Under the pieces are notes generated by a model that saw only the letters and a list, made by a program, of their open reading frames with translations, was not told the DNA's origin and made no database searches. The translations under genes and the position numbers were made by a program. This document shows, one piece after another, positions 8,395-14,659 of a stretch of 64,000 bases of DNA. The stretch's first letter is position 1. Every line of letters begins with the position of its first letter. Source of the stretch: CBDAKK01 sp965196605 (GTDB lineage: Bacteria > Spirochaetota > Spirochaetia > WTKD01 > G963693115); NCBI GenBank assembly GCA_965196605.1, contig CBDAKK010000001.1, positions 1 to 64,000 of the forward strand, in the 5' to 3' direction.

Positions 8395-8769
8395 TTAATC
8401 CTCGCTTTCTTGTTCTTGATATTGCGGAAAATTATCATGGAGCCATTTTGTCAACCGCTCCACGGTCTCATCATCCCAATCTTTCAGATGAAATGGCTTT
8501 TTTGAGGAACGCTTCCCATTGTACGTATGTCGTATTGTTAGGTCGCACATAGAAAACATGCTCATCATGCCTGCTTCCACAACGCTCCACTCGTCTTTTT
8601 CCTCCCCGTAACCCAAATCTTGCATCCGCGCATATTCCATAACACCCACATTGATAAGCCCCAGCACCTTCTCATGTTCTGCCCGTATTTTTTCTTTCGC
8701 TTCCGCCTCGATAGCCTTGCATCTCTCCAATGCCGCCTTGATTTCTTCGTTTTCTGGATATCCCACCAT
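8395..8769 (-). CDS. Hypothetical prophage protein (124 aa) with MVGY start
   Basis: A helical, acidic protein beginning MVGYPENEEIKAALERCKAI, with a short beta region (DLTIRHTYNGKRS) and an acidic tail ending ESED. Its first codons and upstream bases (a run reading ATGGTGGGATATC on the coding strand) match the start of the next gene at 9191. The family is unknown. Confidence 0.65.
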   Translation of the reverse strand: MVGYPENEEIKAALERCKAIEAEAKEKIRAEHEKVLGLINVGVMEYARMQDLGYGEEKDEWSVVEAGMMSMFSMCDLTIRHTYNGKRSSKKPFHLKDWDDETVERLTKWLHDNFPQYQEQESED

Positions 8770-8808
8770 ATCTTTACTCCTTAATTTTCTTATTTATTCT
8801 TTTTTAAA

Positions 8809-8836
8809 GCAGCGGACACTTTTTGACATCCGCCGC
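8809..8836. terminator. Hairpin between two early prophage genes
   Basis: GCAGCGGA (8809-8816) and TCCGCCGC (8829-8836) can form an eight-pair stem with one G-T pair over a 12-base loop. On the leftward strand it is followed by TTTAAAAAAG, not by a clean U-run, so it is at best a weak terminator or attenuator between the 116- and 124-codon genes. Confidence 0.35.
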
Positions 8837-8840
8837 ATTC

Positions 8841-9191
8841 TTATATACCTTTTGTATCTAAGCACTCCTTGCGGAAGTCCTCATCAGAATACAGTTCAAT
8901 ATGAAATCCGCACACTTCACAACAAGGCTCTGTACAAGTTACCACTCCTTTCTCTCGTATCACAACTTTATGCGTTGCACTTTCGCTACAACCCCAACAG
9001 CTACCAAGTGGTAGAGGTTCAATTCTCTCAAACTCCAACGTACAGTCACGCCTCCACTCACAATTAGATTTAATATAATCATCTAAGCTGCGTGCCTTCA
9101 CATCTTTGCCTAATGCTTTTTGATTTTCAGTACTTACTGACCTCGTTGCAGGTAAGTCCCGTACTGTTTGATTTGCTTGATATCCCACCAT
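8841..9191 (-). CDS. Hypothetical Cys-rich prophage protein (116 aa)
   Basis: A 116-residue protein with two Cys clusters in its second half: CWGC (about residue 65) and CTEPCCEVCGFH (about 85-96). The spacing is typical of a small zinc-binding or treble-clef-like module. The N-terminus, MVGYQANQTVRDLPATRS, shares its first four residues and upstream DNA with the gene starting at 8769. AAGGAGAG lies just before the ATG. The function is unknown. Confidence 0.65.
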   Translation of the reverse strand: MVGYQANQTVRDLPATRSVSTENQKALGKDVKARSLDDYIKSNCEWRRDCTLEFERIEPLPLGSCWGCSESATHKVVIREKGVVTCTEPCCEVCGFHIELYSDEDFRKECLDTKGI

Positions 9192-9199
9192 ATCTCTCC

Positions 9200-9322
9200 T
9201 TATTTTTTATTTATAAATTTTACGTTTCTATTTATGTATTCCAATGGTATTTTCCCGCGTATGTATGCGAGTACGAGCTTCGCCATTTCCCTTATCACTT
9301 GTTCGTTGTACTCTAAAATCAC
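9200..9322 (-). CDS. Small prophage protein (40 aa), paralogue of the operon's first gene
   Basis: A short open frame of 40 codons from GTG at 9322, seven bases after GAGGAG. An in-frame ATG at 9337 would add five residues but has no ribosome binding site. Its centre, MAKLVLAYIRGKIPLEYINR, aligns with FARLIMAYVRGKIPRWRMER in the 9440-9643 protein, so the two are probably a duplication. Structured RNA element B lies directly upstream. The function is unknown. Confidence 0.55.
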   Translation of the reverse strand: MILEYNEQVIREMAKLVLAYIRGKIPLEYINRNVKFINKK

Positions 9323-9345
9323 ATCTTCACTCCTCATTTATAAAA

Positions 9346-9435
9346 ACCGAATGCAACGCAGAGTGCCATGTCGGGAACTGGGAGGGGACCTCGTAAGCAT
9401 CGCCCTCTGCGTCTCTTCGGTGCCATTCTCATGGC
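9346..9435. ncRNA. Structured RNA element B (paralogue of element A at 6364-6461)
   Basis: ACCGAA (9346-9351) pairs with TTCGGT (9416-9421). ACGCAGAG (9356-9363) pairs perfectly with CTCTGCGT (9405-9412). The loop holds TGGGAGGGGAC (9379-9389), identical to the loop of element A. A GCCAT/ATGGC hairpin (9422-9435) is followed on the + strand by TTTTTT. Stem bases differ from element A but pairing is kept, which is evidence for a selected RNA. The active strand is undecided. Confidence 0.6.
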
Positions 9436-9439
9436 TTTT

Positions 9440-9643
9440 TTATTTTTCATGCGGTATTACCGGCGTTGCTTCTCGCTCCATACGCCATCGCGGTATCTTC
9501 CCGCGCACATACGCCATAATTAATCGCGCAAACTCACCCTGTATCTTGATGTGCGGGTTCTGCTTCTTCCATGCATCTACCACAGCCTTTTCCTGCGCAC
9601 TCAATAACGCCGTCAATCGATACTCTTTCTTATTCGCTTTCAT
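9440..9643 (-). CDS. First gene of the leftward early operon (67 aa, hypothetical)
   Basis: A 67-residue basic protein beginning MKANKKEYRLTALLSAQEKA. It reads like a short DNA-binding or Ner-like regulator by position, but no helix-turn-helix is clear. GGAG lies nine bases before the ATG at 9643, so I reject the ATG at 9667. The centre FARLIMAYVRGKIP is shared with the 9200-9322 protein. It is transcribed from the promoter at 9687-9715, which the repressor presumably controls. Confidence 0.62.
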   Translation of the reverse strand: MKANKKEYRLTALLSAQEKAVVDAWKKQNPHIKIQGEFARLIMAYVRGKIPRWRMEREATPVIPHEK

Positions 9644-9675
9644 GTCTTTTAACTCCAAAATACACATTAAGTGTT

Positions 9676-9715
9676 ATTTGTAATTCATAGTACAAATTAT
9701 GTGATATTTAGTCAA
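9676..9715 (-). promoter_or_regulatory. Early leftward promoter with overlapping operator-like dyad
   Basis: On the minus strand, TTGACT (9715-9710) and TACTAT (9692-9687) are separated by 17 bases, a good sigma-70 promoter for the early operon. The -10 lies inside an inverted repeat, ATTTGTA (9676-9682) and TACAAAT (9691-9697) with an 8-base spacer, a natural operator for the divergently encoded repressor. A second AT-rich near-palindrome (TACAAAAAA...TTTTTTTTGTA) lies at about 9724-9750. Confidence 0.6.
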
Positions 9716-9774
9716 TAAGAAAATACAAAAAATATGTATTTTTTTTGTAGGTACACACGATAATAAAAAAAGGT

Positions 9775-10767
9775 ATGTTTTGGGATAACGTAGAGGCAAT
9801 TCTTGCAAAACAAAACAAACTTTCTCATGGCTGGCAAAAAGAAATAGCTAATGTTCTAGGTATTTCTGAGAATACATTTGCCATGCAGAAAAAAAGACAG
9901 GTAATCCCTAAGGTTACAGATGCTCAAAAAATAGCAGATTTTCTAAATATTTCGCTTGAAATACTTGTTTTCGGCGAAAGTAAATCAAATCGCTCAACGT
10001 TGAGCGATTTACAACAAAACAAAACATTGCTTGAAAAAGTAGAACTTGTCAACCAACAAGTCCAAGAACTAAAACAACTAGCACAAAATGCAGCCTTCCC
10101 TGCCACCCCCGTAGGAGTGAGTGTACACCCCACAGAGACTACCCCCACGCCCACAGCAAAACCAAGCAAACAAGAAAAACTCAAACAAGTCGCCGAGCAT
10201 TTGCACATGAGCACGCTTACTGAGATGCAAAACACTGCAAAAACGCATGATACACACGAAGCAAGCGACACCGAAAAAATTGCCCTCAAGCTCCAGTCCC
10301 TCGCCCGTGCCGAAAAAGCAAATGCCCCTATAGTCAATGACGACTGGTATCTGCAAGAAAATGAAATACTCGCCATTCCCGACTGCGATACCATCGCAGC
10401 AGGCGAACCCATGACCCCACTACCCGAACTCGGCAACACCTACCTTGTGCCCATGTCTCAAATGCCCCAGCCCTTTAATCCCAAAGAATATGGCATCTTC
10501 CGCATACGTGGCAACTCCATGATTGACATGGGTATCAAACACGGCGAACGCGTGCTCATCAAATGGACTACTGCCCCCGAACACAACACTGTCATGCTTG
10601 TTTATCGCGAAAATCACGATGGCTGTACGCTTAAACTTCTCAAGCAAACTGGTACCGAATGGCGTATGTATTGGTGTAATGGCACCGGTGAATACAGAAT
10701 TATGCAACACGGTGACAGCGTTGTTGGCGAGTATATAAAAGTTGTGGAGCTATGGAGACGAAAGTGA
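9775..10767 (+). CDS. CI/LexA-type phage repressor with S24 autopeptidase domain
   Basis: A 330-residue repressor. Residues 1-65 form an XRE-like helix-turn-helix (WQKEIANVLGISENTFAMQK). A long Thr/Pro/Lys linker follows. The C-terminal S24 domain has an Ala-Gly cleavage site (A209-G210, DTIAAGEP), Ser248 (GNSMID) and Lys287 (CTLKLL). It should hold the prophage silent and self-cleave on RecA activation. It diverges from the early operon, with operator-like repeats between the two. The linker includes the palindrome-encoded SNRSTLSDL (residues 71-79). Confidence 0.92.
   Translation: MFWDNVEAILAKQNKLSHGWQKEIANVLGISENTFAMQKKRQVIPKVTDAQKIADFLNISLEILVFGESKSNRSTLSDLQQNKTLLEKVELVNQQVQELKQLAQNAAFPATPVGVSVHPTETTPTPTAKPSKQEKLKQVAEHLHMSTLTEMQNTAKTHDTHEASDTEKIALKLQSLARAEKANAPIVNDDWYLQENEILAIPDCDTIAAGEPMTPLPELGNTYLVPMSQMPQPFNPKEYGIFRIRGNSMIDMGIKHGERVLIKWTTAPEHNTVMLVYRENHDGCTLKLLKQTGTEWRMYWCNGTGEYRIMQHGDSVVGEYIKVVELWRRK
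9985..10010. repeat. Second copy of the shared 26-bp palindromic sequence, inside the repressor gene
   Basis: Identical over 26 bases to 5474-5499; its central 24 bases (9987-10010, half-site AAATCGCTCAAC) are a perfect palindrome. It encodes SNRSTLSD in the repressor linker, where family members need no fixed sequence, so here it looks inserted. Confidence 0.85.
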
Positions 10768-10848
10768 GTTATAGAATATAGCGAACATATGCATTGACTT
10801 CTTGCATGTTCTTCCGAATATACTATATATGTACCATACAGAAAATGC

Positions 10849-10879
10849 TTGACATAAATAAGTAATTTAGATGTATAAT
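10849..10879 (+). promoter_or_regulatory. Candidate rightward promoter upstream of the DUF3825 remnant
   Basis: TTGACA (10849-10854) and TATAAT (10874-10879) are perfect hexamers with a long 19-base spacer and a TG just before the -10. A similar but weaker pair (TTGACT, then TATACT 19 bases later) lies just upstream. The 263-base stretch between the repressor and the DUF3825 remnant holds these sites and the hairpin at 10985-11014, and no gene. Confidence 0.45.
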
Positions 10880-10984
10880 GCATTTGAGTGTTATCTTATA
10901 GCACTCGCTGACATTCAAAGTGTTGACTTTTTACGCATGGTTGCCATCACCTGAAAAAGATGGAATATTGTTGATTTTTATGTG

Positions 10985-11014
10985 GTAAGGAGAGATTTTT
11001 CAATCTCTCCTTAC
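10985..11014. repeat. Perfect 13-bp hairpin just before the DUF3825 remnant
   Basis: GTAAGGAGAGATT and AATCTCTCCTTAC form a perfect 13-pair stem over a TTTC loop, ending 16 bases before the ATG at 11031. No T-run follows, so it is not a standard terminator. It could act in the leader of the DUF3825 mRNA. Confidence 0.6.
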
Positions 11015-11030
11015 AGATATTTGGTGGTAT

Positions 11031-11777
11031 ATGCATAAATTATTTGACTTTGCTTTTTTCTTAAACTTTCATAAAACACTATCTGAAGTTAGCACGCTAG
11101 CAACTCCAGAAGATTGGCATTTTGAAAAAAAATAAAAAATGTTCTATCTTGAAAAGTTATTTATTTCATACTTTTTCTCGATTACAAGAAGAAAATAAAA
11201 TAGCCTTTGCACCTCAAAATAATTTTTGTTCTTTCAATACTGGACTACTTACAAAGTATGATGAGTTTATCTATATGCTCTTCAAGAAAAATCGAGAAAA
11301 GAATAAAAGTGAGTGGTTTTGTGAAGGAATATGTTCTGAGAGTACTCATTACTTATCAAAATATTGTGGAAGTAAGCTTCCTGAAAAAGCAGATTTTTTT
11401 GATGATCCAGCGCAGTTAATCTACAATACAAAAAAAGAATTGCGAGTTAATTATCAACATATCATAGAAGACAACTTAACAAGATTTCCCGATCACTTAC
11501 AATCAAAAGATTTTACAGAAATTAAAAACTATTTAAGTGGCGTCATAGAGTAATTGTAAATTATAAGATAGCAGTACCTGAATATTACAAGGGATCAATT
11601 CAGTTGTTACTACCTTTATATCTTACTACCAAATCACCCAATCCCGACTTAGCTTTAGCTATCGGTGAGGAGGCGCATAGTTATACTGCCAGTACATGTT
11701 TAACAATGGAAATGGCATACAGTAACGCACGATTAATAGTAAAACCCGAAAGTGATTGGCTAAAAACTCGATTATAA
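11031..11777 (+). pseudogene. DUF3825-domain protein, interrupted by two compensating frameshifts
   Basis: Three reading-frame segments join into one DUF3825-like protein. The start is MHKLFDFAFFLNFHKTLSEV through TPEDWHF (from ATG 11031). The middle, in the next frame, is SYLFHTFSRLQEENKIAF through DDPAQLIYN and LRVNYQHI (about 11122-11553). The end, back in the first frame, is NYKIAVPEYYKGSIQLLLPL through MAYSNARLIVKP (to TAA 11777). The first shift is in an A8 run near 11121-11130, the second at about 11523-11541. DUF3825 is a predicted RNA-related domain of unknown function. It may be lysogenic cargo, now broken or phase-variable, or it may contain a homopolymer sequencing error. Confidence 0.8.
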
Positions 11778-11788
11778 AATTTTATCAC

Positions 11789-11817
11789 TTGACATTCCCC
11801 TACACCTAGCGTACTAT
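11789..11817 (+). promoter_or_regulatory. Strong sigma-70 promoter driving the hairpin RNA
   Basis: TTGACA (11789-11794), a 17-base spacer and TACTAT (11812-11817) make a near-consensus promoter. The expected start site, about 11824, is the first base of the hairpin described next. Confidence 0.6.
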
Positions 11818-11823
11818 CTAAGT

Positions 11824-11886
11824 GTGCATATACAAATCTGGTGGGCGATTGATGCCTTCCCACTTGTATATGCACATTTTTTATTC
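11824..11886 (+). ncRNA. Candidate small hairpin RNA between cargo gene and gpF
   Basis: A 12-bp stem, GTGCATATACAA (11824-11835) with TTGTATATGCAC (11864-11875), encloses an inner GTGGG/CCCAC stem (11841-11845 and 11859-11863) and is followed by ATTTTTTATT. A near-consensus promoter ends seven bases upstream, so promoter, hairpin and T-run form one unit for a transcript of about 60 nt. Its 3' tail overlaps the last codons of the convergent gpF gene. It may instead serve only as the terminator for the DUF3825 gene. Confidence 0.5.
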
Positions 11887-13206
11887 AAGTCGTTCATATC
11901 TACTGTGCTTGTCCATCTTCGCATACGCCAATGGCTTTATAAGTGCCGATGCAATAATATCTACTTCTGTCCTAACAAACATCTTTCCAAAGCGCACTGG
12001 CATAAACAAAATACCACCCTCTACCGCTTTAGTAAAAAGTAGCGTATCGTTGTTTTCTTTGTTGTCCCAGTATACCCTATCGGGTTGTTGCAATACATCG
12101 GGCAACATAAGCCACTGCTCCAGTGATAATTCCCCACCACCCCATAACTTATGCTTTCTCTGCTTTTGTATAAGCTGTCGCTCTTCTATTGCCACCATTC
12201 CACTTGCAGGCTTTTTTCCTTTTTTCTTTGCATACGCTAGGTACTTATTTGCAAGTAGCCCCAGTGGCATCATCTTACCTTCGCTCTTCTCTTTTTCAAG
12301 CGACACTTTCACAAAGGAGTTATAGTACGCTCTCATCACAGGATGTGAGAAATATTCCCTCATGCTTGTGTGTACCCCATCTCGTCCCTTCACTTTTTCA
12401 GCCTTTTCCATCAACGCTAATGCTAATGGCACCGTGCGTCCATAGGAACCTTGGTTCCACTCAAAGCCTGGCGTTACCCCCGCAGGCACGCTCCGCGTTG
12501 CCCCTGTCCGTGTGTTTCTGTACGTCTTGTAGGTAGTCTTCGGTCTCTGTAGTTGTATCTTTCTCCGCCCTCCAACATACGTTCCCTTTGCGCTTACTAC
12601 CGGGTTCGGTACTCCTTCTTTTTTTAGTCGCGCGAGACGTGTATTGCTTATAGGCACAATCCTACACTTGCATCCATACCCACACGGTGGTATGTGACTC
12701 TCCCACCACGGGTCGTCCTTCGGCAACACTGTCCCGTTCCATTGCAAGTGTTCATCTCGATGCTTGTTTTTCACAAGCCCCACTTGCCACATCAAGTACG
12801 GATGGCTACTGCTCGCTTGTGCTTTTTCCCATATCCCTGCGTTGTACGCACTTCGCATGTTCACCTGCCATATCATAGCAAGTCGCTTGCTACTTCCCAG
12901 TTGTACTTCGCTTATTTGCCCAGTCTTCGGGTCTCGCATCTGCTTCTTACCCCACCAGCCCTTACTCTTCAAGTACGGCTCTAGTTCATGAGTAAACTGC
13001 TTCAACCCCGTTCCCGTTTTCAAAGCATCTACAAGCTTTCCCTGTATCTCGCCCAGCACATCCATCTGCATGCACTTCGCTACCGTAAACGCTACCGCAT
13101 GCTCTTCTGCCCACACATCCTCATAACTGTAGCCAGTGAAAAGTTTCTTTTGCTCAAGGTACTCAACCGCTTCTTCGGGTATTGGTGGTCTCTCCATACT
13201 TCTCAC
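11881..13206 (-). CDS. Mu gpF-like head morphogenesis protein with C-terminal nuclease-like domain
   Basis: A 441-residue protein. Residues about 105-183 carry the phage Mu F signature: NMRSAYNAGIWEKAQ, DEHLQWNGTVLPKDDPWW, then the Cys-rich PPCGYGCKCRI. This is the minor head protein involved in capsid assembly. The last 110 residues (LSLEQWLMLPDVLQQPDRV, then GILFMPVR) do not belong to F and resemble the PBECR (barnase/EndoU/ColicinE5/RelE-like) domains often fused to F proteins; this part is tentative. GTG at 13206 overlaps the portal stop; ATG at 13197 is an alternative. Confidence 0.85.
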   Translation of the reverse strand: MRSMERPPIPEEAVEYLEQKKLFTGYSYEDVWAEEHAVAFTVAKCMQMDVLGEIQGKLVDALKTGTGLKQFTHELEPYLKSKGWWGKKQMRDPKTGQISEVQLGSSKRLAMIWQVNMRSAYNAGIWEKAQASSSHPYLMWQVGLVKNKHRDEHLQWNGTVLPKDDPWWESHIPPCGYGCKCRIVPISNTRLARLKKEGVPNPVVSAKGTYVGGRRKIQLQRPKTTYKTYRNTRTGATRSVPAGVTPGFEWNQGSYGRTVPLALALMEKAEKVKGRDGVHTSMREYFSHPVMRAYYNSFVKVSLEKEKSEGKMMPLGLLANKYLAYAKKKGKKPASGMVAIEERQLIQKQRKHKLWGGGELSLEQWLMLPDVLQQPDRVYWDNKENNDTLLFTKAVEGGILFMPVRFGKMFVRTEVDIIASALIKPLAYAKMDKHSRYERLE

Positions 13207-13859
13207 ACTCTCGCTTTCAGCAAGTCCAACGCCAAACGCTCTGCCCTACCTGCCTCAACACCCTCTACGCTTTGCAATTTCTTTTGCAACTCTTCCAAAC
13301 TATTACACTCGCTTGCTATTCTCTCAACCTCATCATACACATCGTTTCCAACCTCAACCCAATCATCGCTATAAGAACCCGCACTATTCAGCTCCACCGT
13401 GTTTACCTCCACTTCTTCAGCGTGCCCCTTCGGCCCCAACAATACCGCGTTCTTATCTGGCACTGGCAACCCTAACTTCTCAAGCATTCCATGCGCATCC
13501 ACCGGCAAGCCTAACGGCACCAACTCTTTTAACGCATTCACCAACAGCTCTATGTTCTCTTCTCGCGGAACACGTATTACAACCTTCGGATAACACTTCT
13601 GTACCCCAAAGTTCAAGTCAATCACAGGTCGCACCAGCTGTGCATTTATCGTGTTTTGTAGCTCGTTTGCATCCGCCTCCAATATGTCAAGTCTCACATC
13701 ATTGTGTACACTCGCCTGTGCCTTACTACTCCCATTGTCTGTGGTCATCGTCTGCCCTAGCACTGCCTTACTCACTTGACTGTCTATCCACATCGCAGCT
13801 TCCTTAAACTCACTCGCACTACTTCGCCCGTCCGTAAGTTTCTCAAAGACAATGTCCAT
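13203..13859 (-). CDS. Portal protein (Mu gp29-like, DUF935), C-terminal part after a frameshift
   Basis: The continuation of the DUF935 portal protein in a second frame: MDIVFEKLTDGRSSASEFKE, then VSKAVLGQTMTTDNGS, which is the conserved portal segment after the stem. It normally follows GAAAIPRD without a break. One base is missing at about 13868, in CCGCGGAC, on the coding strand. The C-terminal third (LVNALKELVPLGLPVDAHGM) is typical of the family. As written it can be translated only if the ATG at 13859 works independently or the ribosome shifts frame. Confidence 0.82.
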   Translation of the reverse strand: MDIVFEKLTDGRSSASEFKEAAMWIDSQVSKAVLGQTMTTDNGSSKAQASVHNDVRLDILEADANELQNTINAQLVRPVIDLNFGVQKCYPKVVIRVPREENIELLVNALKELVPLGLPVDAHGMLEKLGLPVPDKNAVLLGPKGHAEEVEVNTVELNSAGSYSDDWVEVGNDVYDEVERIASECNSLEELQKKLQSVEGVEAGRAERLALDLLKARV

Positions 13860-14650
13860 GTCCGCGGTATCGCGGCAGCTCCATCCACGCCAATGCTTGC
13901 CACCGCTCGTTTGAGTGTCACTATATCCTCTTCTGTCGCATTAGCTCCATACTTACCTATCCGTATCGGTAGCCCATACATGTCTATAAAACTCATCCAA
14001 TCGCTTAATACAAACTGCTTGCACATATAACTCGTTGCCACAAGCCGTGCCAAGCCCCCACGTATCGCAAGCCCATTCTTAAGTCGTGGTATATGTGAGA
14101 TAAACTTATAGGCAGGCATCTCTCGCCCCTCATAATTCATCGGGTCGTGTATCAACAATCGCGCTCCCGTCTCCTCATCAAACATAAACCAGCGTGGATC
14201 TCGCCATGCAAACCTATCCGGTATCCACCTATGACTTTCCATCCGCCACAGTATCTCTACCACCGAGTACCCTTTCCCTATCGCGTCCATCAAGTCATAC
14301 ACCATACTCTCAAACTCAGGACTCTCTACTACTTCTCTCACCAACTCCACGTGCGCGTTCTTCTCTTCCTTGCCCGGCTCCACCACCGCTTGCAACCTGC
14401 TCACCGCTCGCTTTCTCACTCCCAACACACCCGCATAATGCGGGTCTTTCTCTTCCATTTCCTCCGCAAGCGTCAAATACTCCGTGTTATACCGCTCTAT
14501 TGAATTTTGCAACAACGAGACCAGCCGAGTCGGCGTGAGTATCCGCGCTACCGCTTCACTCCGCCACGATGCATTACGTACTAGTGGTGTTACCACCTCC
14601 TCTTGTAATACTTTTTTATTTGCGCCTTTTCCTTCAAATCCTATCGACAT
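13784..14650 (-). CDS. Portal protein (Mu gp29-like, DUF935), N-terminal part, frameshifted
   Basis: The first about 265 residues match the DUF935 portal family: TPTRLVSLLQNSIERYNTEY, DPHYAGVLGVRKRAVSRLQ, WIPDRFAWRDPRWFMFD and SDWMSFIDMYGLPIRIGKYG. The portal forms the ring through which DNA enters the head. After GVDGAAAIPR the frame drifts into 25 unrelated residues and stops at 13784, while the correct continuation lies in the next frame from 13859. ATG 14650 sits five bases after AAGGAG. The gene is a pseudogene, a recoded gene or a one-base sequencing error. Confidence 0.85.
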   Translation of the reverse strand: MSIGFEGKGANKKVLQEEVVTPLVRNASWRSEAVARILTPTRLVSLLQNSIERYNTEYLTLAEEMEEKDPHYAGVLGVRKRAVSRLQAVVEPGKEEKNAHVELVREVVESPEFESMVYDLMDAIGKGYSVVEILWRMESHRWIPDRFAWRDPRWFMFDEETGARLLIHDPMNYEGREMPAYKFISHIPRLKNGLAIRGGLARLVATSYMCKQFVLSDWMSFIDMYGLPIRIGKYGANATEEDIVTLKRAVASIGVDGAAAIPRTWTLSLRNLRTGEVVRVSLRKLRCG

Positions 14651-14659
14651 ATACACTCC

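Noticed and set aside
8190..8438. 82-codon minus-strand open frame overlapping the antirepressor gene
   Set aside because: It is Arg/Cys-rich with no ribosome binding site and is fully explained as the alternative frame of the AntA/AntB gene.
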